A stretch of 64,000 nt of DNA from Actinophytocola sp035634895 (GCF_035634895.1 NZ_DASQCC010000190.1:1-64000), one strand, 5' to 3'. Positions 18,110 to 28,441 are shown, counted from the stretch's first letter. Made by a program: numbers and translations. Notes: a model not told the origin generated them from the sequence alone.

Positions 18110-18154
18110 TGTCAATCTGGGTTGACATCGACGAAATGTCAACCTATGTTGACA
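18110..18154. promoter_or_regulatory. Two tandem TGTCAA-N6-TTGACA palindromes
   Basis: Identical half-sites occur at 18110-18127 and 18137-18154, each TGTCAA-N6-TTGACA, with centres 27 bp apart. They fill the gap between the PP2C-like start (18094) and the HTH gene start (18157). The small HTH protein is the natural candidate binder. Confidence 0.7.
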
Positions 18155-18156
18155 CT

Positions 18157-18366
18157 ATGTCAGAAGCGACACAGCTTGCCGCCGCCGCCGGGGACCAGGA
18201 CCCACGCGTCGGGCTCCGCGCGGTCGCCGCCCTGCGCAAGCTCCTCGAACGGCTCGAGGCGGTGCAGGTGCGCAACGCGCGGGCCAAGGGTTGGTCCTGG
18301 CAGGACATCGCCGCCGAGCTGGGGGTCTCCCGCCAAGCGGTGCACAAGAAGCACGGGAGGGCCTGA
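18157..18366 (+). CDS. Small helix-turn-helix protein
   Basis: 69 residues from ATG 18157. An upstream ATG at 18136 lies next to an operator palindrome and is unlikely to be the start. The C terminus is a clear HTH, GWSWQDIAAELGVSRQAVHKK, ending KHGRA; the first part is a helical dimer-like segment. The stop overlaps the ClpN gene (TGATG), so both are co-translated. Such HTH plus Clp-N pairs recur in actinobacteria and probably sense protein stress. The paired palindromes upstream suggest autoregulation. Confidence 0.8.
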   Translation: MSEATQLAAAAGDQDPRVGLRAVAALRKLLERLEAVQVRNARAKGWSWQDIAAELGVSRQAVHKKHGRA

Positions 18367-18899
18367 TGCTCAACCAGTTCGTGCGTGCCGCCCGACTCGC
18401 GGTGCTCGAGACGGCCCGCGACGCACAGCACCGGGCCGCGAACGAGGTGACCGACGAGCACCTGCTGCTCGCGCTGCTCAACCAGCCACGCACCGCGCCG
18501 GCGCGACTGCTGCGCGCGGCCGGGGTGACGTCGGAGAAGGTCGACGAGGCGTTCCGGACGGCGGAACGCAAGGCCGGGCTGTCCGACGCGGAGGCCTCGA
18601 TGCTGCTGGCCGAGCTGGGCATCGACCTGGACGAGGTCGTGGCGCACGTCGAGCGGTCACTCGGGGAGAACGCACTGGTCGGCGTGGCCCGCCCGCGCCG
18701 GAACCGGCCGCCGTTCGCGCCGGTCGCGAAGGACATCATCCGGGGGGCCCTGGATCAGGCGCGCTCGATGCGGCACAAGGGTGAGCTGCGGAGCGAGCAC
18801 CTCCTGCTGGCGCTCGCCGCGCACGACGGGGTGGCCGGGCAGCTGCTGGCGGCGCACGGGCTGGGTTACCTGGACGTGCGGGCCCGGTTGGCCGGGTGA
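18366..18899 (+). CDS. Clp N-terminal domain protein
   Basis: 177 residues containing two Clp-N (double-Clp) repeats: FVRAARLAVLETARDAQHRA then EVTDEHLLLALLNQP, and later GALDQARSMRHKGELRSEHLLLALAAHDG. There is no AAA+ ATPase domain, so it cannot unfold proteins itself. Stand-alone ClpN proteins may act as adaptors or decoys that recognise substrates for ClpC-type unfoldases. It is coupled to the small HTH gene. Confidence 0.85.
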   Translation: MLNQFVRAARLAVLETARDAQHRAANEVTDEHLLLALLNQPRTAPARLLRAAGVTSEKVDEAFRTAERKAGLSDAEASMLLAELGIDLDEVVAHVERSLGENALVGVARPRRNRPPFAPVAKDIIRGALDQARSMRHKGELRSEHLLLALAAHDGVAGQLLAAHGLGYLDVRARLAG

Positions 18900-18921
18900 G
18901 GCCGGCCGGCTCGGACCGCTC

Positions 18922-20226
18922 TCAGCGGCGGCCGAGGCCGTTCCAGGCGAAGCCCGCGCGGCGGAGGACGTCCGGGTCCAGCAGGTTTCGGGTGTCGACC
19001 ACGACCGGGTTGGCCACGACGCCGGCCAGCTTGGCCCAGTCGAGGGCGCGGAACTCCGGCCACTCGGTCAGCACGACCAGTGCCTCGACCTCCTCCGCCG
19101 CGCGGTACGGGTCGTCGGCGACGGTGATGCCGTCCAGCTCGGCGCGGGTGTCGCCGGAGCGCAGGGCCGGGTCGTAGGCCACGAGCTTCGCGCCGGCCTG
19201 GCGCAACAGCGCCGACACGGCCAGGGCCGGCGAGTCACGCAGGTCGTCCGTGCCGGCCTTGAACGTGAGGCCGAGGATGCCGAGGCGCACCTTCGACAGC
19301 GAGCCGCCGCGCTTGCCGGTCACCGCGAGGCGGACCTTCTCCACCATGCGCTGGCGCTGGCGGTTGTTCGTGTCGATCGTGGCGCGGATCAGGCGGAACT
19401 CGAAGTCCGCCGCGTCCGCCAGTTGCAGCATCGCGGACGTGTCCTTTGGCAGGCACGAGCCGCCCCAGCCGGGGCCCGCCTGCAGGTACGACTGGCCGAT
19501 GCGCTTGTCGAAGCCCATGCCCTCCGTCACGTCGGAGATGTCCGCGCCCAGGCGGTCGCACAGCTCGGCCATGGCGTTCACGTAGGAGAGCTTCATCGCC
19601 AGGTAGCAGTTCGCGGCGTACTTGACCAGCTCGGCCGACGCGGCGTCGGTCAGCACGGTCGGGGCGCCGAGGCGGGCGTACAGGGCCGCCACACGCTCGG
19701 CCGCGTCCTGCATGTCGCAGCCGACGACGATGCGGTCCGGGTTCAGGAAGTCGTGTACCGCCGAGCCCTCGCGCAGGAACTCGGGGTTGCTCACGACCGC
19801 GATGTCCTCGCGCTCCAGCAGCTCGGCGGTGCGCTGCGCGGTGCCGACGGGCACGGTCGACTTGTTCACCACGACCGACCCCGGCGGCAGCAGCGGGCCG
19901 ATCTCCTCCAGCACCGACTCGACCACCGACAGGTCGGCGACGCCGCCGACACCCATGGGTGTCGGCACGCACAGGAACACGACCTCGCAGCCCTCGACGG
20001 CCGCGGCCGCGCCGAGGACGAACGACAGGCGGCCTGCCGCGAGCCCGCCCTGGACCAGGTCCTGCAGGCCCGGCTCCAGGATGTCCACCTCGCCGGCGGA
20101 CAGGCGCTTCACCTTCTCCGCGTCGACGTCCGCGCACACCACGTGGTGCCCGAGTGACGCAAGACACGCGCCCGTGGTGAGCCCGACATATCCGGTTCCC
20201 ACTACCGCAATCCGCCGTACGAACAC
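18922..20226 (-). CDS. ugd: UDP-glucose 6-dehydrogenase family
   Basis: About 434 residues from GTG 20226 (VFVRRIAVVGTGYVGL). It has the N-terminal NAD fold with GTGYVGL, the STVPVGT substrate loop, the catalytic Cys in GWGGSCLPKD, and the C-terminal UDP-binding domain (LGLTFKAGTDDLRDSP). It oxidises UDP-glucose to UDP-glucuronate, a precursor of acidic polysaccharide. It is divergent from a second nucleotide-sugar dehydrogenase, and both border the exopolysaccharide locus. Confidence 0.9.
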   Translation of the reverse strand: MFVRRIAVVGTGYVGLTTGACLASLGHHVVCADVDAEKVKRLSAGEVDILEPGLQDLVQGGLAAGRLSFVLGAAAAVEGCEVVFLCVPTPMGVGGVADLSVVESVLEEIGPLLPPGSVVVNKSTVPVGTAQRTAELLEREDIAVVSNPEFLREGSAVHDFLNPDRIVVGCDMQDAAERVAALYARLGAPTVLTDAASAELVKYAANCYLAMKLSYVNAMAELCDRLGADISDVTEGMGFDKRIGQSYLQAGPGWGGSCLPKDTSAMLQLADAADFEFRLIRATIDTNNRQRQRMVEKVRLAVTGKRGGSLSKVRLGILGLTFKAGTDDLRDSPALAVSALLRQAGAKLVAYDPALRSGDTRAELDGITVADDPYRAAEEVEALVVLTEWPEFRALDWAKLAGVVANPVVVDTRNLLDPDVLRRAGFAWNGLGRR

Positions 20227-20418
20227 AGGCCGGACTCCCCTTCTGACACAGGACACGTATGGAACTGAACCTACATGCGTCGTAACGGCCGCACCCCGAC
20301 GGCCGACTCAGAGACTGAACGAGGTGCGGATTTCGGGGGCTCCGCGCGTGTAATCCCGGTTGAGGAAAGGCGTGGTAATGGCACGCTTCTTTCGTGCTGC
20401 CCTGAGGCAGGTCACGCG

Positions 20419-21724
<1,306 letters not shown>

Positions 21725-21735
<11 letters not shown>

Positions 21736-22903
21736 AGCGCTCATCCTCGTCGAGAACCTGTCCGTGCCGTTCGACCGCCGTGTGTGGCAGGAGTCGACGA
21801 CGTTGCGGGACGCGGGCTGGGACGTGCACGTCATCTGTCCACAGGGGACGAAGCGGGATCGCGAGTCCTATGTGGAGCTGGACGGTGTGAAGATCCACCG
21901 GTACCCGCTGACGGCGGCGACCGGCGGTCCGCGCGGGTACGTGAAGGAGTACGGCGCCGCGCTGTGGCACACGCTCCGGCTGGCCAGGCGCATCGGCCCG
22001 GTCGACGTCGTGCACGCGTGCAACCCGCCGGACCTGCTGTACCTGGTCGCGAAGCGGTTGAAGCGGCGCGGCGCCAGGTTCGTCTTCGACCAGCACGACC
22101 TGTGTCCCGAGCTGTACCTGTCGCGGTTCTCGGGGCGGGGCGAGGACTTCCTCTACCGCGTGGTGTGCCGGCTGGAGCAGGCGACGTACCGGGCCGCGGA
22201 CGTGGTGATCGCGACCAACGAGAGCTACCGCTCGGCGGCCCTGTCACGCGGGAACATGCCGGCGGACAAGGTGTTCGTGGTCCGCAGCGCGCCCGTGATC
22301 GAGCGGTTCCGGCAGGTGCCGGCGGAGCCTTCGCTCAAGAAGGGCAAGCCGCATCTGTTGTGCTACCTCGGGGTGATGGGCCCGCAGGACGGCGTGGACT
22401 ACGCGTTGCGGTCGCTCGCCCTGCTACGTGCGGAACGCGACGACTGGCACGCGGTGTTCGTCGGCTCCGGCGACACGTTCGACGAGATGGTGGCGCTGTC
22501 GCGGTCGCTCGGCCTGTCGGACGTGGTCGAGTTCACCGGCCGGATTCCCGACGAGGACCTGGTCAGGTATCTGTCCACAGCGGACGTGTGTCTCTCGCCC
22601 GACCCGTACAACCCGCTGAACGACGTGTCGACGATGAACAAGGTCATGGAGTACATGGCCATGAGCCGGCCGATCGTGTCGTTCGACCTGCGGGAGGCCC
22701 GCGTGTCGGCCGGCGAGGCCGCGGTCTACGCCCCGGCCAACGACGAGCCCGAGTTCGCCCGGCTGACGTCGCGCCTGCTCGACGACCCGTCGGAGCGGGA
22801 GCGGATGGGCAAGCTCGGCAAGGAACGCGTCGAGGGCCCGCTTGCCTGGTCGAACTCCCAGCAGGCCCTGCTCGCGGCCTACGAGGCGGCAATGGCGGGC
22901 TGA
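21725..22903 (+). CDS. Glycosyltransferase family 4
   Basis: 392 residues, with a TTG start inside the end of the upstream dehydrogenase. It has a GT-B fold: an N-terminal acceptor domain (RALILVENLSVPFDRRVWQE), then the C-terminal nucleotide-sugar domain with YLGVMGPQDGVDYALRSLAL and the EYMAMSRPIVSFDL end of the E-x7-E region. The N terminus matches cytoplasmic mannosyl/fucosyl-type exopolysaccharide transferases. It probably adds a residue to the lipid-linked repeat unit. The GDP- or UDP-sugar donor cannot be decided. Confidence 0.85.
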
Positions 22904-22950
22904 CCGGAACACCCCACGGGGTGAACGCGGATCGCTTACGCTCGACTACC

Positions 22951-24066
22951 GTGGGCAAGCTGATCAAACCGCTGACACCGCACGAGATCTACGAGAAGCT
23001 CCGGGCCGGGGACACCCGCCTGCTCGAGGAGGGGCGGACGGCTGCCCAGACGCAGGCGATGACCGAAGGCGTGCGGTCCACCCTGCTCGGCCGGCAGGCT
23101 GCCCTGCTCCAGACCGGTTGGGAGGGCGCGGCGAGCGACGGGGCTGCCGGGGTGGTCAAGTCGCTGGTCGACAACGCGCAGGTGGGCACCGATCAGCTGG
23201 TCGTCGCGCAGAGGCTGATGGACCAGCAGAGCGGGTCGTTCCACCATGCGGCCAACAGCGTGCGGCCGGTGCCCGCGGAGCCGCCCAAGCCGGACTTCAC
23301 GGACATGAACTGGCCGTTCGTCGACTACGAGAAGCAGGTCACGGGTTACCAGGCCGACGCACAGCACAACATCGAGGTGTTCCCGCGGTTACGACAACGC
23401 CAGCGAGGACCACGAAAGCGGCATGAAGCCGTACACGGTCGTCGACGACTCCGGCGGCACGGTGACCGTGACGGACACGGGCGACTACATCGAGGTCCCG
23501 GACGGCGGGCAGCAGCCGCTGCGTGACGGTGACCGGTCCGGGCCGTTCGGCGAGCGCCACGATCCTGGCAGTGGGCCCGGCGGCGGTCCTGGTGGTGCGC
23601 CGGTCGGCGGACCGGAGGTGGGGTCCCAGCAGCCTCAGCAGACGAGCCCGAGCGACTTCGTCCCGCGGTCGTCGGGGCCGTTTCCGGGGCAGCCTCCTGG
23701 GCAGGCGCCTGGAGGCGGGCCGTCGGCTGGTGGGTATGTGTCTGGCTTTCCGGTCGGTGGTGTCTCGGGGGGTTCCTACCGAGTCGGCCCCGAGACTGGT
23801 GTCCCCGGTAGCGGTGGGCGGGGACCGGCGATGCGGGGCGGCCTGCCCGGTGCTCTCGCCGCCGAGGAGGCCGCCACACAACGGGCGGCGGCCGCGAGTC
23901 GCGGTGGTTCCGGGGTGATGGGCGCCACCCCCGTCGGCTCGCGCGGCAAGGGCGACGAGGAGCACGTGCGCAAGATCCTCATCGAGTCCGACGCCGAGAG
24001 CCTGTTCGGCAGCGACGTGCTCACGGCCCCCAGGTCATCGGCGACGACGAGTACGAGGACGACTGA
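22951..24066 (+). pseudogene. PPE-like/WXG type VII secretion protein gene with two compensating frameshifts
   Basis: The N-terminal ~145 codons (GTG 22951, GKLIKPLTPHEIYEKLRAGD) hold a WXG-like helical hairpin with TGWEGAASD. The frame breaks at a C run (23382-23384) where one base too many is present, and resumes as RGYDNASEDHESGMKPYTVV. It then runs through a Gly/Pro-rich tail, and is shifted back at a C run (24027-24031) to end QVIGDDEYEDD. The intended protein is about 370 residues: a helical secretion domain plus a flexible Gly/Pro tail. Pseudonocardiales place such genes next to DUF3558 lipoproteins. Either the gene is recently inactivated or two homopolymer sequencing errors exist. 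Confidence 0.75.
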
Positions 24067-24067
24067 G

Positions 24068-24681
24068 TCAGTTCTTCTTCATCGTCTGCAACGCCTTCCC
24101 AGCGACCATGGCGGCCACGTCACACGGATCTTTCGTACCGATGTTCACCTGCGACAACCGGATCGGAACGATGAAGGTGGTTTCATCGGACGCTCCGACG
24201 GACACCATGCACAATCCAATGCTCCGATCGTCCGCGACAGCGGCGGCAATGGCTGGATAGCCTTCGATCGGCGGCAACTCGTCGAAGTAGGCATACCGAT
24301 CCTTGGTCTGGTACTGGGCGCTGAGCCCGCGCGGATCCTTGTCCAGGAAATGGATCTCGACTTCAGCCCCCGTGTCGGGGTTGGTCCATGTGCAGGCTCT
24401 GCCGAGCGGCGCATCCTTCCTCAGCTTGCCGGTGGGCGCCTTCGCGAGGCATCGGACTAGGTCGCCGGTGAGAGCCTGACAGGGATCGCTCTGGAAGCGT
24501 TTGGTGTCGTCCACCTTCGGCGCCCCGGCGAACGGCAACTCCTGGTCGGTGCCGGGCAACGAGGAGGCCGTCTCTTCACGGACGTGGCCGGCATCGGCTC
24601 GCCCTGACTCAGGTGGGTACAACCGGCGACGGCCGCCACGGCGAATACACCAACCACCATCGATAACCGCCGGACAGCCAT
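24068..24681 (-). pseudogene. DUF3558 lipoprotein, copy 1 (frameshifted)
   Basis: ATG 24681 gives MAVRRLSMVVGVFAVAAVAG followed by the lipobox Cys. Near 24576-24582 one base is missing and the mature part continues in another frame: ELPFAGAPKVDDTKRFQSDP, a conserved central block, and the terminal AAMVAGKALQTMKKN. Intact copy 2 downstream shows the expected layout. DUF3558 proteins are membrane-tethered lipoproteins, often beside type VII secretion substrates, with no known activity. The gene converges on the PPE-like gene with one base between the stop codons. Confidence 0.8.
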
Positions 24682-24685
24682 CGCG

Positions 24686-24823
24686 CTATACCGCCGGCCG
24701 GGAATCGTCAACGCCGAGGTCGATGATTGTGCGTCCCTCAACACCGAGATAGGTGTCCAACGCGTCCTGGCACTTCTGCGCCTCCCGCAGGTAGAAAGCT
24801 GCGTAATGACGACAGTACTCGAC
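24686..24823 (-). pseudogene. T7SS-target protein, C-terminal remnant (copy 1)
   Basis: Codons encode YCRHYAAFYLREAQKCQDAL then DTYLGVEGRTIIDLG and a stop at 24686. This matches the last third of the intact copy at 25523-25924. The 5' two thirds are missing; the fragment abuts a remnant of the PPE-like gene, which marks a deletion or recombination joint. Like the intact copy it lies just upstream of a DUF3558 gene. Confidence 0.8.
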
Positions 24824-24827
24824 GAAG

Positions 24828-24879
24828 GATGGGCGCCACCCCCTCGGCTCACGCGGCAAGGGCGACTAGGACGACTGAG
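24828..24879 (+). repeat. Remnant of the PPE-like gene 3' end (copy 2)
   Basis: The sequence TGGGCGCCACCCCCTCGGCT and following GCGGCAAGGGCGACTAGGAC nearly repeats the PPE-like gene at about 23919-23959 joined directly to its last codons (GAGGACGACTGA at 24055-24066). Most of the gene copy has been deleted. It sits exactly where a PPE-like gene would be expected, converging on a DUF3558 gene. Confidence 0.7.
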
Positions 24880-25518
24880 TCAGTCCTTCTTCATCGTCTG
24901 CAACGCCTTCCCAGCGACCATGGCGGCTATCTGACAAGGATCCTTGTGCCCGACGTTCACCGTCGACAGCCGGATCGGAACCTCGAAGGTGACCTCGTCG
25001 GAAACACCGACGACGACCGTGCATTTGCCAGCATCGCGGTCGTCGACGATGTCGGTGGCGACCGCCGGATATCCCTCGATTGGTGGCAATGGGTCGAAGT
25101 AGGCGTACTTTCCGTCCGTGTTGGCTTGGTACTCCCCACTGAGACCACTTGGATTTCCATCCAGGAAATGGATCTCCACCAAGCCCCGCGACTCGGTGTT
25201 CTCCCATGTGCAGGCCTTCCCGAGGGGCGCCGTCCTCGGCTTTCCCTCGGTCGGGAACCCCAGCGACTGAGCCTGGTCCGGGGTGAGCGCCTGGCAGGGG
25301 TCCTGTTGGAAACGTTTCGAGTCCAGGGGATCGTCCACCTTCGGCGCCCCGGCGAACGGCAACTCCTGACCGCCGCCGTTGGACGAGGGCGTCGAGTCCG
25401 AAGAGAAGGTTTCCCCGTTGGACGCCGGGAGCGGCCCGCCAGGGCTCGTCGTGGTACATCCGGTGACGACGAACACCGCAAGCACGCCTAGGGCTGCTGA
25501 GACGCGTCGGACACCCAC
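24880..25518 (-). CDS. DUF3558 lipoprotein, copy 2 (intact)
   Basis: 212 residues from GTG 25518, five bases after the stop of the upstream T7SS-target gene, so coupled to it. The signal peptide VGVRRVSAALGVLAVFVVTG ends in lipobox VTGC. A Ser/Pro/Thr linker precedes the DUF3558 domain (ELPFAGAPKVDDPLDSKRF, DPCQALTPDQAQSLGF, LGKACTWEN, VGHKDPCQIAAMVAGKALQ). Four mature-domain Cys probably form two disulfides. It would be displayed on the outer face of the membrane. Its role is unknown; the pairing suggests help in secretion or binding of the partner protein. Confidence 0.88.
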   Translation of the reverse strand: MGVRRVSAALGVLAVFVVTGCTTTSPGGPLPASNGETFSSDSTPSSNGGGQELPFAGAPKVDDPLDSKRFQQDPCQALTPDQAQSLGFPTEGKPRTAPLGKACTWENTESRGLVEIHFLDGNPSGLSGEYQANTDGKYAYFDPLPPIEGYPAVATDIVDDRDAGKCTVVVGVSDEVTFEVPIRLSTVNVGHKDPCQIAAMVAGKALQTMKKD

Positions 25519-25522
25519 GGAT

Positions 25523-25924
25523 CTACACCGGTGGCCGGGAGTCGCTACCGGCATTGCCAAGCTCGATAACCGTGTGCGCCTCAACACCTAGGTAGGCATC
25601 CAACGCATCCTGGCACTTCTGCGCCTCCCGCAGATAGAAGTCCGCGTAATGGTGGCAGTAGGCGATATACGACGTGCCAGAGGTATTGGCCTTCGCCGCG
25701 AAACTCTCGCTGACGAACTCGTCGGCCGACGGTGTCAACATCGCCATGGGGCGCGCGTCTCGCACGGACTCAGCGTAGCTGTCGGCGAGGTCCTTGTAGT
25801 TGTTGATGACCTCGCGGATGGTGTCCGGGTCGAAGGTGAAGCCGCTGCCGGTGTTGGTGCTCTGGGTGGTGCCGCTGGCGAAGTTGGTCAGCTCCACGGC
25901 GATCCGGTCACGCTGGTCGGACAT
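25523..25924 (-). CDS. T7SS-target-like helical protein, copy 2 (intact)
   Basis: 133 residues from ATG 25924 behind GGGGAG. The central region GFTFDPDTIREVINNYKDLA and DSYAESVRDAR forms the first helix of an ESX-type helical hairpin. The second helix holds AYCHHYADFYLREAQKCQDAL. No signal peptide is visible, as expected for type VII substrates. It is the first gene of a two-gene unit with the DUF3558 lipoprotein. A conserved promoter-like block lies upstream at about 25945-25985. The name EspC-like is possible but not certain. Confidence 0.75.
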   Translation of the reverse strand: MSDQRDRIAVELTNFASGTTQSTNTGSGFTFDPDTIREVINNYKDLADSYAESVRDARPMAMLTPSADEFVSESFAAKANTSGTSYIAYCHHYADFYLREAQKCQDALDAYLGVEAHTVIELGNAGSDSRPPV

Positions 25925-25944
25925 ACACTCCCCGCCCCCTAAGT

Positions 25945-25985
25945 GAACTCTCGGTAACCGAGCATACGACACGGGTGATGTGTCC
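25945..25985 (-). promoter_or_regulatory. Conserved upstream block of the T7SS-target genes
   Basis: GTGAACTCTCGGTAACCGAG and the following CATACGACACGGGTG here match 26980-27020 upstream of copy 3 (GTGAACTCTCTGTAACCAAG, CATATGGCACGGGTG). On the minus strand the block has a TATGC-like -10 candidate and a GGTTACC motif. Duplication with the module, not independent selection, may explain the conservation. Confidence 0.45.
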
Positions 25986-25997
25986 TTTGAGAGCCGG

Positions 25998-26025
25998 CCG
26001 CGGCAAGGGCGAAGAGGACGACTGA
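25998..26025 (+). repeat. Remnant of the PPE-like gene 3' end (copy 3)
   Basis: CGCGGCAAGGGCGAAGAGGA followed by CGACTGA repeats the final codons of the PPE-like gene (24055-24066) joined to its GKGDEE segment. It directly precedes the stop of the convergent DUF3558 copy 3, as in the two other units. Confidence 0.6.
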
Positions 26026-26034
26026 TCCGGGGGC

Positions 26035-26677
26035 TCAGCCCTTCTTCATCGTCTCCAACGCCAGTCCCGCGACCATGGCCGCTGACGCACACGGGTCCTT
26101 CTGCCCGATGTTCGCCAGCGACAACGTGATCGGAACCTCAAAAGCGATCTTGTCCGAAACTCCGACCACTACGGTGCACAGCCCCTGGTCCCGCGCGTCG
26201 ACGTTGCCGGTGACGACGGCGGGGTAGCCCGCGAACGGCAACAATGGCTCGAAGAACGCGGTCTTACCGTCGTTGTGAGCCTGGTACTCGGCGCTCAGCC
26301 CGTACGGGTTCTGGTCCAGGAAATGAACGGTCGCGCTACCGGTGTCATTCGGGTTGTTCCATTCGCAGGCCTTGCCGAGTGGCATGGTCCTCGGCTTCCC
26401 AGTGGCTGGGAGGGTCAGCGACTGGGCCTGATCGGCAGTGAGCGCCAGGCAGGGATCCTGCTGGAAACGTTTGGTGTCCAAGGGATCGGCCACCTTCGGC
26501 GCTCCCGCGAAGGGCAGTTCCCGCCCGCTGCTGGTCGAGGTCGGGCCGGAATCAGAAGAAGTGGTGGTTTCCACCGTGGTGGCCGGAACCGGCTCTCCTT
26601 CACTGGGGGGTAGTGCAGCCGGCGACGACAATTGCGGCCAGCACACCAACGATCCCCGAGACGCGTCTCACACACAT
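26035..26677 (-). pseudogene. DUF3558 lipoprotein, copy 3 (frameshifted after the lipobox)
   Basis: ATG 26677 gives MCVRRVSGIVGVLAAIVVAG, then the lipobox Cys and TTPQ-stop. At a run of six G (26605-26610, plus strand) one base too many breaks the frame. The rest (SEGEPVPATTVETTTSS, ELPFAGAPKVADPLDTKRFQ, to ALETMKKG) is an otherwise complete DUF3558 domain. With five G the protein would be about 213 residues with the signal peptide attached. The domain alone, without the lipobox, would stay in the cytoplasm. Confidence 0.8.
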
Positions 26678-26681
26678 GGCC

Positions 26682-26963
26682 TTACAGCGCCGGCGTTGAG
26701 CCGATATCGATGACCGTACGGTCCTCCACCCCGAGATAGGTGTCCAAGGCGTCCTGACAACGCTGCGCCTCCCGCGGACAAATGGCCATGTTGCGCTGAC
26801 CGTACGCGACGTACGACGCACCGGGCGTGTTGGCCTTCGTCGCGAAGCTGTCGCTGACGCGGCGGATCGTGTCGGGATCGAACGCGTAGCCGCCCCCACT
26901 GACGGCCGTGGCGCTCCCGATGCCGCCGAGTTCGGCGACTATCAAGTCGCGGTGACTATCCAT
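26682..26963 (-). CDS. T7SS-target-like protein, copy 3, with internal in-frame deletion
   Basis: 93 residues from ATG 26963 behind GGGGGAG. Compared with copy 2 it keeps the start, the FDPDTIRRV block, FATKANTPGASYVAYGQRNM and CQDALDTYLGVEDRTVIDIG. It lacks about 36 residues that form most of the first long helix. The reading frame is intact, so the product may be made, but the helical hairpin needed for type VII export is probably lost. Confidence 0.7.
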   Translation of the reverse strand: MDSHRDLIVAELGGIGSATAVSGGGYAFDPDTIRRVSDSFATKANTPGASYVAYGQRNMAICPREAQRCQDALDTYLGVEDRTVIDIGSTPAL

Positions 26964-27103
26964 GCACTCCCCCAACCCAATGTGAACTCTCTGTAACCAA
27001 GCATATGGCACGGGTGGCGCGTCCGTGTGGGGTTCGAGCGAAGCGAGACTGTAACCAAATCCGGGTTTCGTGCGACGCGTAGCTTGAAAGGGGGCCTCTC
27101 GCG

Positions 27104-28441
27104 GTGAACGATGACCAGGCTCGGCTGTCCGTCATATGGCAGGTTTTGCGACTGCGGTGGCGGTTACTCGTCGTGATCACCGTGTTGGGGGCTCTTGTTG
27201 GTGCGGGTGCCTCGTTGGTGTTCTCTCCCGGTTACGAGACGTCCACCAGTGTCGTGCTCCAGGGGCCCCGTGATCCGGACGAGTTGCTCACCGAGGCCCA
27301 GGTGGCCCAGAGCTCCGTCGTGCTCGACCGGGCGGCCGGTGCGCTCAAGTGGGGTGTTTCCGGGGGTGACCTCGCCTCGCAGGTCAGCGCCACGGTGGCC
27401 GACGGCAACATCATCGACATCTCGGCGACCGCCGGCACACCCGAGCGTGCCCAGCAGCTCGCGGACCGGGTTGCCCAGGAGTACGTCACCTTCTCCACCC
27501 AACTGCTCTCCACCACGGCCGACGCCTCGGCCCAGGTGTCCCAGGAGCAGCAGCAGACGTTGCGCCAGCAGATCATCGAGACCAACCAGAAGATCTCCGA
27601 CCTGCACAACTCCGCGGGCCAGGGGCAGACCATCGACAGCGTCGGGGTGCGTACCGAGCTCGAGCAGCTGCGGACCTCGCTCTCCCAGGCGGTCGCGAAG
27701 CTCGACGATCTCGACACCGCCTCCGGCCAGGCCAAGATGGTCGTGATGGGGCCGGCCGAGCGGCCGTTCGGGGCCGCCTCCCCCACGATGACGGACCTCG
27801 TCGGCGGTGGCGCTCTCCTCTTCTTCCTCATTGGACTGTTCGGGCATCTCTTCGCCGCGCGGGCCGACAAGCGGATGCGGGAGGAGGCGGAGATCACCTC
27901 CGCCCTCGGCGCTCACGTGCTCGGGGGGCTCGATGTGCCCGAGGTCTCATCGCCGGACAGGGTCACCGGCTTCGTCCCGCGGGTGCGGCGGTTCTTCCTC
28001 GGTGACCGGCCCTGGCACGTCGCCGCCCTGCCGCCCGTGGCGGACGAGGCCAGTCTGCGGATCCGGTACCGGCGGGTGCTCTCCCGGTTGCGTGAGCAGC
28101 TGCCCTCGGGGCCGGGACGCATCCTCGTGGTGATCGCCGCCGACGATCCCGGTGCGCGGGTCGCCGCGGAGCGGCTTGACGAGTTCGCCGAGCATGAGCG
28201 GCTCACGTTGATCGTGTGGGAGGTCGACCCCTCTCGGCCGGTCGTGCCGGACGAAGCGGTGCCAGGTGTGGTGGCGGTGGTCACCGCGGGCTCGCGGACG
28301 GGATGGGAGTTGATCGGAATCGCGGAGGCATGCGCGGACGCCGGACACGAGGTGCTGGGCGTGGTCGTCACGCACCTGACGAGACGGGCGGCCGACGCGC
28401 CCCGGTCGGCGCGGGAGCCGGCGCTGGCAGGTGCCGGATGA
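27104..28441 (+). CDS. Wzz/CpsC-like polysaccharide chain-length protein, first copy
   Basis: 445 residues from GTG 27104 behind AAAGGGGG. Membrane helices lie at about 21-40 and 231-250 and flank an extracytoplasmic coiled-coil-rich region (TADASAQVSQEQQQTLRQQI). The cytoplasmic tail (about 310-445) looks like a degenerate BY-kinase fold without a Walker A motif. Such proteins set polymer length and link polymerase to export. It opens a long plus-strand operon; the next gene overlaps by ATGA. Confidence 0.82.
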   Translation: MNDDQARLSVIWQVLRLRWRLLVVITVLGALVGAGASLVFSPGYETSTSVVLQGPRDPDELLTEAQVAQSSVVLDRAAGALKWGVSGGDLASQVSATVADGNIIDISATAGTPERAQQLADRVAQEYVTFSTQLLSTTADASAQVSQEQQQTLRQQIIETNQKISDLHNSAGQGQTIDSVGVRTELEQLRTSLSQAVAKLDDLDTASGQAKMVVMGPAERPFGAASPTMTDLVGGGALLFFLIGLFGHLFAARADKRMREEAEITSALGAHVLGGLDVPEVSSPDRVTGFVPRVRRFFLGDRPWHVAALPPVADEASLRIRYRRVLSRLREQLPSGPGRILVVIAADDPGARVAAERLDEFAEHERLTLIVWEVDPSRPVVPDEAVPGVVAVVTAGSRTGWELIGIAEACADAGHEVLGVVVTHLTRRAADAPRSAREPALAGAG

